NCBI RefSeq assembly: GCF_017355985.1 | Contig: NZ_JAFIQU010000003.1 | Coordinates: 355,884 to 419,883 of the forward strand | Direction of reading: 5' to 3' | Length of the DNA stretch: 64,000 bases | From: Arenibaculum pallidiluteum | Lineage (GTDB): Bacteria; Pseudomonadota; Alphaproteobacteria; Azospirillales; Azospirillaceae | Part shown: positions 52,874 to 62,723 of the stretch, piece by piece | Layout: every line of letters starts with the position of its first letter | Position numbering within the stretch: position 1 is the first letter of the stretch | Notes under the pieces: generated by a model | What the model was told of the DNA's origin: nothing | The model's input: the letters and a program-made list of their open reading frames with translations, nothing else | Database searches by the model: none | Program-made: the position numbers and the translations under genes

Positions 52874-53304
52874 GCTTGGTCTCCTTCTTCACGGCGGGGG
52901 GCGCGCTCGGCGCGGTCTCCGAAGCGGTCGCTGCGCGGGCCACGGGGGCCGCGATCGCCACGATCACCGCGGTCGCGCTCGTCGCGGCGCTGCATCATGG
53001 CCGAGGGGCCTTCCTCGAGCTTGTCGACGCGGACCGTCATGACGCGCAGGACGTCCTCGTTGATGGCCATGTTGCGCTCCATCTCCGCCACGGCGGCGGC
53101 AGGGGCGTCCAGGTTCATCAGGACGTAGTGGCCCTTGCGGTTCTTCTTGATCTTGTAGGCGAGGGTCTTGAGACCCCAGTGCTCGGTCTTGGCGATCTGG
53201 CCGCCATTGTCGCGCACGATGCCGGCGAAGGTCTCGGCGAGCTGCTCGACCTGGGCAGCCGAGATGTCCTGGCGTGCGATGAACACGCTCTCGTAAAGTG
53301 CCAT
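52870..53304 (-). CDS. rpsF: 30S ribosomal protein S6
   Basis: The protein has 144 residues. The core starts [22 protein letters not shown] and includes [26 protein letters not shown] and the C-terminal [16 protein letters not shown]. An Arg/Asp/Gly-rich tail of about 35 residues ([18 protein letters not shown]) follows, a common alphaproteobacterial feature. It is first in the S6-S18-DUF2232-L9 unit; the 201-bp upstream gap should hold the promoter. Confidence 0.96.
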   Translation of the reverse strand: MALYESVFIARQDISAAQVEQLAETFAGIVRDNGGQIAKTEHWGLKTLAYKIKKNRKGHYVLMNLDAPAAAVAEMERNMAINEDVLRVMTVRVDKLEEGPSAMMQRRDERDRGDRGDRGPRGPRSDRFGDRAERAPRREEGDQA

Positions 53305-53505
53305 TTGGTCTCCCCATGGCTGTTGCGCGGTCCGGCGCTGCGCCCGATCCAGGGAGGACCGGTCAGCCGCCCGGACCTAGCCGGCACCTTGGCATCGGCA
53401 CCGGCAAGGAGCTGCGAAGCGCGGCACTATACAGATTCACGGCTCCGGCTCAAGCCCTGCTTGGGATTCGGCGCGGATTCGCCGCGCGGTCCGCCGCCGG
53501 ACGTC

Positions 53506-53862
53506 TCAGCCGCCGAGCGCCTCGAGGGCGCGCGCCATGGCCCCGGCGCTAACCGGCTTGTGCAGGAAGCCGGCCGGGCACACGGACGCGGCCCGGCGCC
53601 GCGTCTCGGGGTCGCCCAGCGCCGAGGCAAACAGGATCCGGATCCCCGTCGCGTCCTGGATGCGGCGTGCCGCGTCGATGCCGTCCGTGCCCTGGGCCAG
53701 GCGGATGTCCATGATGATGGCGTCGGGGCGCAGGTCCAGCGCCAGGCCTACCGCCTCCTCGCCATGGGCCGCCACGGCGACGACCGTGTGGCCGAGCTCG
53801 GAAAGCAGGGCCTCCATGTCCCAGGCGACCACGTATTCGTCCTCTACGATCATCACGCGCAT
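53506..53862 (-). CDS. Stand-alone receiver-domain response regulator
   Basis: The protein has 118 residues, only a receiver domain: E7/D8 acidic site (MIVEDEYVVAWDMEALL), D52 phospho-acceptor (AIIMDIRL), a Thr/Ser-like switch position (FASALGD) and K in GFLHKP. The VEDE-LAWDMEALL start resembles receivers that work with HWE/HisKA_2 kinases, such as the one at 49832-50902, but there is no direct link. It is divergent from fabD with 179 bp between the starts. Confidence 0.9.
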   Translation of the reverse strand: MRVMIVEDEYVVAWDMEALLSELGHTVVAVAAHGEEAVGLALDLRPDAIIMDIRLAQGTDGIDAARRIQDATGIRILFASALGDPETRRRAASVCPAGFLHKPVSAGAMARALEALGG

Positions 53863-54041
53863 GCGACCGTCCCATTTTCACGACGGTTCTTTATTGATGC
53901 GGCTAGAACAGGCGGTTCCCGGGTCCGTCACGGTCGCGTTATCGTCCTTCATGTCCGGGGGCGCGCTTGACTTCCCTCCGGGTGCCGCTATGACTGACGG
54001 CCAATTTTCTCAAACCCGACACGGATCGACGGCTGAACACC

Positions 54042-54983
54042 ATGACACGCGCTTTCGTCTTCCCGGGACAGGGCAGTCAGGCCGTCGGCATGGGGCGCGA
54101 CCTCGCCGAGGCGTTCGGCGCCGCGCGCCTCGTCTTCGAGGAGGTCGACGAGGCGCTCGGCCAGAACCTCTCGCGGCTGATGGCCGAGGGGCCTGAGGAC
54201 GAGCTGACCCTGACCGAGAACGCCCAGCCCGCCCTGATGGCGGTCAGCATGGCCGTCCTGCGGGTCCTCGAGGCCGAGGGCGGGCTCGACCTGACCCGGG
54301 CATGTCGCTTCGTGGCGGGCCACAGCCTCGGAGAGTACTCTGCGCTGGCCGCGGCGGGGACGCTGGAGCTGGCCGATGCGGCGAGGCTCCTGAAGCTGCG
54401 CGGCCGCTCCATGCAGCAGGCCGTCCCGGTGGGCGAGGGCGCCATGGCGGCGCTGCTCGGCCTCGATCTCGAGGCGGCGCAGGCCGTCGCTGGCGAGGCG
54501 GGGCAGGGCGAGGTCTGTGCCACCGCCAACGACAATGCCCCGGGGCAGGTCGTCGTCAGCGGGCACAAGGCCGCGGTCGATCGCGCCATCGCCATCGCCG
54601 CGGGACGCGGGGCGCGGCGAAGCGTCCTGCTGCCGGTCTCGGCGCCCTTCCACTGCCCCCTGATGGCGCCGGCCGCCGAGGCCATGGCCGAGGCGCTGGA
54701 GAAGGTGACCCTGCGCGTTCCCGCCGTTCCCGTCGTCGCCAACGTCACGGCCGCGGCCGTGACCGACCCGGCCGAGATCCGCAGGCTCCTGGTCGAGCAG
54801 GTGACGGGCCTGGTCCGCTGGCGCGAGAGCGTCCTCTTCATGAAGGCGCAAGGGGTGGAGCAGCTCGTCGAGCTCGGTGCCGGCAAGGTGCTGGCAGGCC
54901 TGACCAAGCGCATCGACAAGGACGTGGCCGCGACCTCGGTCGGCGCGCCCGCCGATGTCGAGGCCTTCCTGAAAGCCCTTTGA
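54042..54983 (+). CDS. fabD: Malonyl-CoA:ACP transacylase
   Basis: The protein has 313 residues. Acyl-transferase motifs are FVFPGQGSQAVGMG, S95 in AGHSLGEYSAL and H204 in LPVSAPFHCPLM. It loads malonyl groups on ACP for chain extension. It begins the fabD-fabG-acpP-fabF-mltG cluster; fabG starts 11 bp after its stop. Confidence 0.96.
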   Translation: MTRAFVFPGQGSQAVGMGRDLAEAFGAARLVFEEVDEALGQNLSRLMAEGPEDELTLTENAQPALMAVSMAVLRVLEAEGGLDLTRACRFVAGHSLGEYSALAAAGTLELADAARLLKLRGRSMQQAVPVGEGAMAALLGLDLEAAQAVAGEAGQGEVCATANDNAPGQVVVSGHKAAVDRAIAIAAGRGARRSVLLPVSAPFHCPLMAPAAEAMAEALEKVTLRVPAVPVVANVTAAAVTDPAEIRRLLVEQVTGLVRWRESVLFMKAQGVEQLVELGAGKVLAGLTKRIDKDVAATSVGAPADVEAFLKAL

Positions 54984-54994
54984 GGATCCGTCCC

Positions 54995-55732
54995 ATGTTC
55001 GACCTTCAAGGCAAGTCAGCGCTCGTCACGGGCGCCTCGGGCGGCATCGGCGCCGCGATCGCGCGCGCGCTCCATGCGCGCGGCGCCTCGGTCGCCCTGT
55101 CCGGAACCAAGGTCGCGGCGCTCGAGGCGCTGCGCGACGATCTCGGCGACCGGATCGCCATCGTGCCGGCGAATCTCGGCGTCCCGGCGGAGGTCGAGGA
55201 CCTCGCCAGGCAGGCCGAGGAGGCGCTCGGGAAGGTCGACATCCTGGTGAACAACGCGGGGCTGACCCGCGACGGCCTTGCCATGCGTATGAAGGACGAG
55301 GACTGGGACGCGGTGATCGCCGTGAACCTAACCGCCGGCTTCCGTCTCGCCCGCGCGCTGATGCGTGGGATGATGAAGCGGCGCTGGGGGCGGATCGTCG
55401 GCATCAGCTCCGTGGTCGGCGTTACCGGGAATGCCGGCCAGGCCAACTACGCAGCCTCCAAGGCCGGCATGATCGGCATGACCAAGGCCCTTGCGGCCGA
55501 ACTGGCCTCCCGCAACATCACTGCGAACTGCGTCGCTCCCGGCTTCATCCGGACCAGCATGACCGAGGTGCTGAGCGACGAGCAGAAGGCCCGGATCAAT
55601 GCGACAATCCCGGCGGGCCGGCTCGGCTCTGCCGAGGAGGTCGCCGCGGCGGTCCTGTACCTCGCCAGCGAGGAGGCCGCCTACGTCACCGGTCAGACGC
55701 TGCATGTCAATGGCGGCATGGCCATGATCTGA
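54995..55732 (+). CDS. fabG: 3-oxoacyl-ACP reductase
   Basis: The protein has 245 residues from the ATG at 54995. SDR motifs: LVTGASGGIGAAIARAL, LVNNAGLTRDGLAMRM, ISSVVGVTGNAGQANYAASKAG with Y152 and K156, and the C-terminal VTGQTLHVNGGMAMI. It reduces 3-ketoacyl-ACP with NADPH. It sits 11 bp after fabD in the conserved fatty-acid cluster. Confidence 0.95.
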   Translation: MFDLQGKSALVTGASGGIGAAIARALHARGASVALSGTKVAALEALRDDLGDRIAIVPANLGVPAEVEDLARQAEEALGKVDILVNNAGLTRDGLAMRMKDEDWDAVIAVNLTAGFRLARALMRGMMKRRWGRIVGISSVVGVTGNAGQANYAASKAGMIGMTKALAAELASRNITANCVAPGFIRTSMTEVLSDEQKARINATIPAGRLGSAEEVAAAVLYLASEEAAYVTGQTLHVNGGMAMI

Positions 55733-55902
55733 TGCCCCGCAGCCATGCCTGGCGCCCTGCCGGGCGCTGGCCAAGGCGGGGAAAACGTGGTATGTGACGG
55801 CGCTTTTCCTGGGGCCGACACAGACGAGGTCGGCCTTCACCCGCGGGTGTCCTACGGCCGCGCCTAGCTCTTCAGTCCAGAGACTTCGAAAGGTTCGAGA
55901 AC

Positions 55903-56142
55903 ATGAGCGACATCGCCGAGCGCGTTAAGAAGATCGTTGTGGAACATCTTGGCGTCGAGGAGGCCAAGGTCACCGAGAACGCCAGCTTCATCGACGATCT
56001 GGGCGCCGACAGCTTGGACACCGTCGAGCTCGTGATGGCGTTCGAGGAGGAGTTCGGGGTGGAGATCCCGGACGACGCGGCGGAGAAGATCCTGACCGTC
56101 AAGGACGCCATCGACTTCATCAAGGCGAACACCGCCGCCTGA
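55903..56142 (+). CDS. acpP: Acyl carrier protein
   Basis: The protein has 79 residues, the usual length, and is acidic. The phosphopantetheine attachment site is S37 in [21 protein letters not shown]. The sequence is near the alphaproteobacterial consensus. It lies between fabG and fabF; the 170-bp gap upstream could hold its own promoter, as acpP is usually expressed much more strongly than its neighbours. Confidence 0.97.
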   Translation: MSDIAERVKKIVVEHLGVEEAKVTENASFIDDLGADSLDTVELVMAFEEEFGVEIPDDAAEKILTVKDAIDFIKANTAA

Positions 56143-56212
56143 TCGCGGCGCATCGGGACGGCCAGGACCCGCGGGGCCTGGCCCGTCAACCCGGAAGAGG
56201 ACGTGTAGGCTC

Positions 56213-57478
56213 ATGAGGCGTGTCGTCGTAACCGGTATCGGCATGGTCACGCCACTCGGCGTCGGCGTGCAGAACAACTGGACGCGGCTGATCGAAGGCG
56301 AATCGGGCATCCGCGGGATCCAGTCCTTCGACGTGTCTGATCTGCCGGCGAAGATCGCGGGCCAGGTCCCGCGGGGCGAGACGTCGAGCGGGCTCTTCAA
56401 TCCCGACGACTACGTGCCGCCGAAGGACCAGCGCAAGATGGACGAGTTCATCGTCCTTGCGATGGCAGCCGCCAAGGAATCCATCGCGGACAGCGGCTGG
56501 GTCCCGCCCGACGACGAGGCTCGCGAGCGCACCGGCGTCCTGGTCGGGTCCGGCATCGGCGGGCTTCCCAGCATCGCGGACGGCGCGGTCACCCTGCACG
56601 AGAAGGGGCCCCGCCGCATCTCGCCCTTCTTCATTCCGCAGAGCCTGATCAACCTGGCTTCCGGTCACATCTCGATCGCCCACGGCTTCAAGGGGCCGAA
56701 CCACTCGGTCGTGACCGCCTGCTCGACCGGCGCCCATGCGATCGGTGACGCGGCCCGCCTGATCATGTGGGACGATGCCGACGTCATGATCGCCGGCGGC
56801 ACGGAGGCCGCGGTGTCGCGGCTCGGCATCGCCGGCTTCGCGGCGGCGCGCGCGTTGTCCACGAACTTCAACGACCGGCCGAGCGCGGCGTCCCGGCCCT
56901 ACGACCGCGACCGCGACGGCTTCGTCATGGGCGAGGGCGCGGGCGTCGTGGTGCTCGAGGAGCTCGAGCATGCCAAGCGCCGCGGCGCGAAGATCTATGC
57001 CGAGGTCGTCGGCTACGGCATGTCGGGCGACGCCTATCACATCACCTCGCCGCCCGATGACGGCAATGGCGCATTCCGCTCCATGCGGGCCGCGCTGAAG
57101 CGCGCCGGGATCGGCACCGACGGGATCGACTACATCAACGCCCACGGCACCTCGACGCCCCTCGGCGACGAAATCGAGCTCGGGGCCGTGAAGCGGCTGT
57201 TCGGTGCGGATATCGGCACCGTCTCGATGTCCTCGACGAAGTCCGCCATCGGCCACCTGCTGGGTGCGGCCGGCGCGGTCGAGGCGATCTACTGCATCAA
57301 GGCGATCACGGACGGCGTCGTGCCGCCGACGCTGAACCTCGAGAATCCCTCGGAAGGCTGCCTCGGCGTCGATCTCGTGCCGAAGACCTCGAAGGAGAAG
57401 CGGGTGCGCGCAGCCCTCTCGAACTCCTTCGGCTTCGGCGGCACCAACGCTTCGCTTATCTTCCGAGAGTTCGCGTAG
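56213..57478 (+). CDS. fabF: 3-oxoacyl-ACP synthase II
   Basis: The protein has 421 residues with the thiolase-fold catalytic triad: C170 in VVTACSTGAHAIGDA, H311 in YINAHGTSTPLGDE and H348 in KSAIGHLLGAAGAVE. It condenses malonyl-ACP with acyl-ACP and is the temperature-responsive elongation enzyme in E. coli. A ribosome site (GGAAGAGG) lies upstream. MltG follows after 10 bp. Confidence 0.97.
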   Translation: MRRVVVTGIGMVTPLGVGVQNNWTRLIEGESGIRGIQSFDVSDLPAKIAGQVPRGETSSGLFNPDDYVPPKDQRKMDEFIVLAMAAAKESIADSGWVPPDDEARERTGVLVGSGIGGLPSIADGAVTLHEKGPRRISPFFIPQSLINLASGHISIAHGFKGPNHSVVTACSTGAHAIGDAARLIMWDDADVMIAGGTEAAVSRLGIAGFAAARALSTNFNDRPSAASRPYDRDRDGFVMGEGAGVVVLEELEHAKRRGAKIYAEVVGYGMSGDAYHITSPPDDGNGAFRSMRAALKRAGIGTDGIDYINAHGTSTPLGDEIELGAVKRLFGADIGTVSMSSTKSAIGHLLGAAGAVEAIYCIKAITDGVVPPTLNLENPSEGCLGVDLVPKTSKEKRVRAALSNSFGFGGTNASLIFREFA

Positions 57479-57488
57479 GCGGCCGGCC

Positions 57489-58493
57489 ATGCGCCGCCTC
57501 CTCCGGAGAACTGCGGCGGCGGTCCTGCTTCTGATCGCGATCGCATCGGGCTCGGCGTTCATCGTCCTGCGCGCGATCTCGATGCCCGGGCCGCTGGCCC
57601 AGGAGCGGGCGGTCGTTATCCCGCGCGGAGCGGGAGTCGACACGATCTCGCGCCTGCTTGCGCAGGCCGGGATCGTGCGCGAGTCCTGGCAGGTCATGCT
57701 TGCGGCGCGTCTGCGCTCGGCCAACCGCCAGCTCCGGGCGGGCGAGTTCCTGTTCCCCGCCCATGTCAGTGCTGTGGACGCCATCGAGATCCTGCGCAGC
57801 GGCCAGCCGATCGTGCGGCGGTTCACCGTGGCCGAGGGCCTGACCGCGGCGCAGGTGATCCAGCTCCTGGAGCGGGACCCGTCGCTGGCTGGCGCCGTGC
57901 CGCCCGTGCCGCCCGAGGGCAGCCTGCTGCCCGAGACCTATCACTATACCTGGGGCGATCAGAGGGCCGATCTGGTCGAGCGCATGCGCAGCAAGATGCG
58001 CGAGGCGCTGGCGGAGCTCTGGGCGCGCCGCTCGGCGGCCACGCCGGTCAAGACCCCGGAGGAGGCCGTGGTCCTGGCATCGATCGTCGAAAAGGAAACC
58101 AGCGTCCCCGAGGAGCGCGCGCGCATCGCGGGCGTTTTCGCGAACCGCCTTGCCGCCGGAATGCGCCTGCAGTCGGATCCCACCGTGGTCTATGCCGTTA
58201 CGGGGGGATCCGGGCCCCTCGGCCGGTCGATCACGCGCGCGGATCTTCGGATGGACAGCCCCTACAACACCTATCTCGTCGACGGCCTGCCGCCCGGGCC
58301 GATCGCTAATCCTGGCCTGGCCTCGCTCGAGGCCGTACTGAATCCGGAACCGCACCAGTTCCTCTATTTCGTCGCCGACGGCAACGGCGGCCATGCCTTC
58401 GCCCGGACGCTGGCCGAGCACAACCGGAACGTCGCCCGCTGGCGCGCGGCGCAGCGCGACCAGTTGCAGCAGACGGAGAATCCTTCGGACTGA
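57489..58493 (+). CDS. mltG: Endolytic murein transglycosylase MltG
   Basis: The protein has 334 residues. One N-terminal transmembrane helix (AAAVLLLIAIASGSAFIVL) precedes a periplasmic LysM-like subdomain and the YceG domain with catalytic Glu in VVLASIVEKETSVPEERARIAGVFANRL, then QSDPTVVYAV and SPYNTYLVDGLPPGPIANPGLASLEA. MltG cuts nascent peptidoglycan strands and helps set their length. The fabF-mltG pairing is common in Alphaproteobacteria. Confidence 0.96.
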   Translation: MRRLLRRTAAAVLLLIAIASGSAFIVLRAISMPGPLAQERAVVIPRGAGVDTISRLLAQAGIVRESWQVMLAARLRSANRQLRAGEFLFPAHVSAVDAIEILRSGQPIVRRFTVAEGLTAAQVIQLLERDPSLAGAVPPVPPEGSLLPETYHYTWGDQRADLVERMRSKMREALAELWARRSAATPVKTPEEAVVLASIVEKETSVPEERARIAGVFANRLAAGMRLQSDPTVVYAVTGGSGPLGRSITRADLRMDSPYNTYLVDGLPPGPIANPGLASLEAVLNPEPHQFLYFVADGNGGHAFARTLAEHNRNVARWRAAQRDQLQQTENPSD

Positions 58494-58511
58494 CGGATCG
58501 GACCGCGGGCC

Positions 58512-58994
58512 TCAGCGTGCCGCGGGCTGGCCGGGCGGCAGGGTGATCGCGGTCGTCGACTTGACCTCCTCCATCACCGCGTAGGTATGGGTCTCCCGTA
58601 CGCCGGGCAGGGCGACCAGCGAGCTCCCGAGGAAGTCCCGGTAGGCCGCCATGTCGCGGACCCGCGCCTTCACGAGATAATCGAAGCCGCCGGCGACCAT
58701 GTGGCACTCCAGGATCTCGGGCATCGTCATCACGGCATCCCTGAACCGCTCGAACACCTCGGGCGTCGTGCGGTCGAGAACAATCTCCGTGAAGACCAGC
58801 AGGCCGCTGCCGAGCTTCGCGGGATCGAGCAGGGCCACGTATCCCAGGATGTAGCCGGCCTTCTCGAGGCGGCGCACCCGCTCCAGGCAGGCCGGCGGGC
58901 TCAGGTTCACGCGCCGCGCCAGCTCGGCGTTGGTCAGGCGGCCGTCGCGCTGCAGCTCGATAAGTATGGCGCGGTCGACACGGTCGATCTGCAT
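58512..58994 (-). CDS. Lrp/AsnC family transcriptional regulator, probable activator of putA
   Basis: The protein has 160 residues. The N-terminal helix-turn-helix (ILIELQRDGRLTNAELARRVNLSPPACLERVRRLEKAGYI) and the C-terminal RAM ligand-binding domain (MTMPEILECHMVAGGFDYLVKARVRDMAAYRDFL) are typical of Lrp/AsnC. It is divergent from putA with 136 bp between starts, the arrangement of PutR in other Alphaproteobacteria, where the regulator activates putA in response to proline. That role is inferred from position. The end lies 18 bp from the convergent mltG stop. Confidence 0.92.
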   Translation of the reverse strand: MQIDRVDRAILIELQRDGRLTNAELARRVNLSPPACLERVRRLEKAGYILGYVALLDPAKLGSGLLVFTEIVLDRTTPEVFERFRDAVMTMPEILECHMVAGGFDYLVKARVRDMAAYRDFLGSSLVALPGVRETHTYAVMEEVKSTTAITLPPGQPAAR

Positions 58995-59130
58995 TGACCC
59001 GATGCTCCGAAGATCGTGCGGTGGAGCGACCCTGTGGCCGCGAAGGGTTCGCCAAAGGGTGCGATGTTCCGTAGGACATTAGGTGCAACCGCCTCTAGAT
59101 ATAAAGCATCTTCAGCCTGCAGGTGCTCCG

Positions 59131-62100
59131 ATGACCGCATCGCCCGCAACCATCCCCGTCGCCGATCCGCGTGCCGCGATCACCGAAGCCTACCGGGCAG
59201 ACGAGGCGGGCGCGGTCGAGGGGCTCGTGCGGGCGGCCACTCTGCCGGCGGAGGCGCGGCTCCGGATCCAAGCCGAGGCGGCGCGACTGGTGGAAGGGGT
59301 GCGCCGGACGCGGACGCGCTTTGGCGCGCTGGACGCATTCCTTCAGGAGTTCGGCCTGACGACCCAGGAAGGGGTCGCGCTGATGTGCCTTGCCGAGGCG
59401 CTGCTCCGCATTCCCGATGCGGACACCGCGGACCGCCTGATCCGGGACAAGATCGGCGGCGCCGACTGGGAGCGGCATCTCGGCAAGGCGGACAGCCTGT
59501 TCGTGAACGCCTCCACCTGGGCGCTGATGCTGACCGGGCGCGTCGTCCGCCTGGACGATGAGGTGGTCGGCCGTCCGGTGCGCCTGCTCGACCGGTTGGT
59601 TGCGCGCGCCGGCGAGCCGGTGATCCGCCAGGCCATGGTCCAGGCCATGCGCATCCTTGGGCGGCAGTTCGTGATGGGCCGCACCATAAAGGAGGCGCTG
59701 GACCGGGCCCGCGAGCCGGAGAAGCAGGGCTACCGCTACTCCTACGATATGCTGGGCGAGGCCGCCCGCACGGAGGCGGACGCCCTGCGCTACCTCAGGA
59801 CCTACTCGGATGCGATTGCGGCGATCGGCCGGGCGCGGGGCGATCGGTCGGTGCAGACCGGCCCCGGCATCTCGGTGAAGCTGTCGGCACTCCATCCGCG
59901 CTATGAAATCGCCCAGCGCGACCGGGTGCTGGCCGAGCTCGCGCCCCGCCTGCTCGACCTGGCGCGGCGGGCGAAGGATGCCGGGATCCATATGACCGTG
60001 GACGCCGAGGAGGCCGAGCGGCTGGATCTCTCGCTGGAGCTGATCGAGGCCGTGTTCTCGGATCCCTCGCTCGACGGATGGCAGGGCTTCGGGCTGGCCG
60101 TGCAGGCCTACCAGAAGCGTGCCCTGCCGGTTCTCGCCTGGCTGGAGCGGCTCGCCGAGCGGGTCGGCCGCCGGATCATGGTCCGCCTGGTGAAGGGCGC
60201 CTACTGGGACAGCGAGGTCAAGCGCGCGCAGGAACGCGGGCTGGAGGCCTATCCCGTTTTCACCCGCAAGGCCTCGACCGACGTGTCGTACCTGGCCTGC
60301 GCACGGCGCCTGCTGGCGCGGCGCGACGTCTTCTATCCGATGTTCGCGACCCACAATGCGCATACCGTGGCCTTTGTGCTGGAGGCCGCGGGCGATCGCC
60401 GGGGATTCGAGTTCCAGCGCCTGCACGGCATGGGCGAGCCGCTCTATGACCAGATCGTCGGCCCGGCCATGCCGGTCCGCGTCTACGCGCCGGTCGGCGG
60501 CCACGAGGACCTGCTGGCCTATCTCGTGCGCCGGCTTCTCGAGAACGGCGCGAACTCGAGCTTCGTGAACCGCATCCAGGACGAGCGCGTCGCGGTGTCG
60601 GAGATCGTCGCCGACCCTGTGGCGCGGGTGGCCGCGCTAGCCTCGAAGCCGCATCCGCGCATCCCGCTGCCTTCTGCGATCTATGGCGCGGAGCGGGTCA
60701 ACAGTACGGGGCTTGACCTGTCCGATCCGGCCGTGACCGCGCCGCTCCTGAAGGACATGGCAGCCGCCTGGTCCCGGCCCTGGGTTGCGGGACCCATCGT
60801 GGGCGGCCATCGGATCGAGGGCGCGGGCCGGCCGGTCCTGGATCCCGGCGATCGCCGACGGGTAGTGGGTTCAGTCGTCGAGGCGGGTGCCGAAGCCGTC
60901 CAGCAGGCGCTCGCCACCGCGGTGTCCGCGCAACTTGCCTGGGCTGCGGCCGGCGTCGACCGGCGCGCGGAATGTCTGGACCGGACGGCCGCGCTGCTGG
61001 AGCAGAGCCGGGCCGAAGTCCTGGCGCTGCTGGTCCGCGAAGCCGGGAAGACGCTGCCGGATGCCCTGGCGGAGCTACGCGAGGCCGTGGATTTCTGTCG
61101 CTACTACGCAGCGCGGGGGCGCGCAGACTTCCAGCCTCGCGTCATGCCGGGCCCGACCGGCGAACGGAACGAGCTCCGGCTGACCGGGCGCGGCGTCTTC
61201 GTCTGCATCAGCCCCTGGAACTTCCCGCTGGCGATCTTTACGGGGCAGGTGGCCGCGGCGCTCGTTGCCGGGAACGCGGTGGTCGCGAAGCCAGCGGAAC
61301 AGACGCCGCTCATCGCCGACCTTGCGGTGCGCCTGATGCACCGCGCGGGCGTCCCGCCCGAGGTCCTGCACCTGATCCCCGGTAACGGGGCGCGCGTCGG
61401 CGCGCAGCTCGTGGCCGACCGGCGCACGGCCGGCGTGGCCTTCACGGGGTCGACCGAGACGGCGCACGCGATCAACCGGACCCTTGCCGGCAGGGGAGGG
61501 CCCATCGTGCCCTTTATCGCCGAGACCGGCGGGCAGAATGCCATGATCGTCGACAACTCCGCCCTTCCGGAGCAGGTGGTCGACGACGTGCTGACCTCGG
61601 CCTTCCGCTCGGCCGGACAGCGCTGCTCCGCGCTGCGCGTCCTGTTCGTGCAGGACGGCATCGCTCCGAAGGTGATCGAGATGCTGAAGGGCGCCGCGGC
61701 GGAGCTGCGCATTGGCGATCCCGGGCTGCTCGAGACGGATGTCGGCCCCGTGATCGATGGCGAGGCGCTCGCGGTGCTGCAGGCCCATGTGGAACGCATG
61801 AAGCGCGAGGCGCGGACGCTCTATGCAGGCGCACTGCCCGCGGAATGCGCCGGCGGATCGTTCCTCGCGCCGCACGCCTTCGAGATCGACCGGCTCGACC
61901 TGCTCGAGCGCGAGGTCTTCGGGCCCGTGCTGCATGTCATCCGCTGGAAGGGCGAAGCGCTCGATGCCGTCCTGGATGCCGTCGAGGCGACTGGCTACGG
62001 GCTGACGCTGGGCATCCACACCCGGATCGATGCGACTGCGCGCCGTATCTGGGAGCGTTTGCCCGTGGGCAACGCCTATGTGAACAGGAACATGATCGGT

Positions 62101-62268
62101 GCCGTCGTGGGCGTGCAGCCCTTCGGGGGCGAGGGCCTGTCGGGCACCGGCCCAAAGGCGGGCGGCCCGCATTATCTCTACCGCTTCGCGGCCGAGCGGA
62201 CGCTGACGGTCAACACCACCGCCGCCGGCGGCAACACGTCGCTGGTTTCCATGGAAGAGGGCGACTGA
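59131..62268 (+). CDS. putA: Bifunctional proline dehydrogenase / L-glutamate gamma-semialdehyde dehydrogenase
   Basis: The protein has 1045 residues from the ATG at 59131; the longer frame adds 16 unlike residues. There is no ribbon-helix-helix DNA-binding domain, so it is not a self-repressor. The FAD proline dehydrogenase covers about 60-480 (ISVKLSALHPRYE, MVRLVKGAYWDSEVKRAQ, FATHNAHTVAF, YAPVGGHEDLLAYLVRRLLENGANSSFVN). The NAD-dependent aldehyde dehydrogenase covers about 540-1020, with E798 (FIAETGGQNAMIVD) and C832 (FRSAGQRCSALRVLF). Proline is oxidised to glutamate by channelling between the two sites. The divergent Lrp-type gene likely controls it. Confidence 0.97.
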   Translation: MTASPATIPVADPRAAITEAYRADEAGAVEGLVRAATLPAEARLRIQAEAARLVEGVRRTRTRFGALDAFLQEFGLTTQEGVALMCLAEALLRIPDADTADRLIRDKIGGADWERHLGKADSLFVNASTWALMLTGRVVRLDDEVVGRPVRLLDRLVARAGEPVIRQAMVQAMRILGRQFVMGRTIKEALDRAREPEKQGYRYSYDMLGEAARTEADALRYLRTYSDAIAAIGRARGDRSVQTGPGISVKLSALHPRYEIAQRDRVLAELAPRLLDLARRAKDAGIHMTVDAEEAERLDLSLELIEAVFSDPSLDGWQGFGLAVQAYQKRALPVLAWLERLAERVGRRIMVRLVKGAYWDSEVKRAQERGLEAYPVFTRKASTDVSYLACARRLLARRDVFYPMFATHNAHTVAFVLEAAGDRRGFEFQRLHGMGEPLYDQIVGPAMPVRVYAPVGGHEDLLAYLVRRLLENGANSSFVNRIQDERVAVSEIVADPVARVAALASKPHPRIPLPSAIYGAERVNSTGLDLSDPAVTAPLLKDMAAAWSRPWVAGPIVGGHRIEGAGRPVLDPGDRRRVVGSVVEAGAEAVQQALATAVSAQLAWAAAGVDRRAECLDRTAALLEQSRAEVLALLVREAGKTLPDALAELREAVDFCRYYAARGRADFQPRVMPGPTGERNELRLTGRGVFVCISPWNFPLAIFTGQVAAALVAGNAVVAKPAEQTPLIADLAVRLMHRAGVPPEVLHLIPGNGARVGAQLVADRRTAGVAFTGSTETAHAINRTLAGRGGPIVPFIAETGGQNAMIVDNSALPEQVVDDVLTSAFRSAGQRCSALRVLFVQDGIAPKVIEMLKGAAAELRIGDPGLLETDVGPVIDGEALAVLQAHVERMKREARTLYAGALPAECAGGSFLAPHAFEIDRLDLLEREVFGPVLHVIRWKGEALDAVLDAVEATGYGLTLGIHTRIDATARRIWERLPVGNAYVNRNMIGAVVGVQPFGGEGLSGTGPKAGGPHYLYRFAAERTLTVNTTAAGGNTSLVSMEEGD

Positions 62269-62287
62269 GCCGACCCCCGTTGCGGGG

Positions 62288-62500
62288 TCAGCCGTCGCCG
62301 CGCCTGCGCAGGGCCTCGAGCATTCGCGGGGGTACCGGTTCCGACAGCACGCCGTCGTAGAGGCGGTGCAGTTCCTGCACCTGCTGGCGGTACTGCTGCA
62401 GGAGTGCTGCGGCCTCCTGGTCGGTCTTCAGCGCCTGTTCCACCTCGACCTTCTCCTGCCCGCTCAACGCACCGTCGAGATAGGCGTTGATGTCGCTCAT
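62288..62500 (-). CDS. Short anti-sigma-like protein with NepR-like C-terminal half
   Basis: The protein has 70 residues from the ATG at 62500 (GAGG upstream). Residues 1-40 (MSDINAYLDGALSGQEKVEVEQALK) resemble the helical N-terminus of ECF anti-sigma factors, without zinc ligands. Residues 44-66 (VQELHRLYDGVLSEPVPPRML) match the core of NepR (LRxLYDxVLxEPVPxRF). The protein stops there, with no membrane anchor. The EcfG-like sigma gene lies upstream on the same strand, separated by a terminator and a separate EcfG-type promoter. It may hold that sigma factor inactive. NepR and the juxtamembrane part of other anti-sigmas share the EPVP pattern, so the family remains open. Confidence 0.75.
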   Translation of the reverse strand: MSDINAYLDGALSGQEKVEVEQALKTDQEAAALLQQYRQQVQELHRLYDGVLSEPVPPRMLEALRRRGDG

Positions 62501-62723
62501 GGTCACCCGCCTCATGGTGCCGTGCCCGGGGAAGAGGCGGACGAGGGAGCTGCGCCGGCGGCGATCCGGAACTCTGAACGTGCTGAGGTGATCGTCGCAG
62601 GCCGGCGAAACATCGTCCCTCATTTACGTCGATTGCGCTCCGGGCTGCAAGCGCTGCCCCCTGATGGCCGACCCGCCGATTACGTCCTGCGGCACGGGCG
62701 GGTTCGGCGCCTCCCCGTGGCAT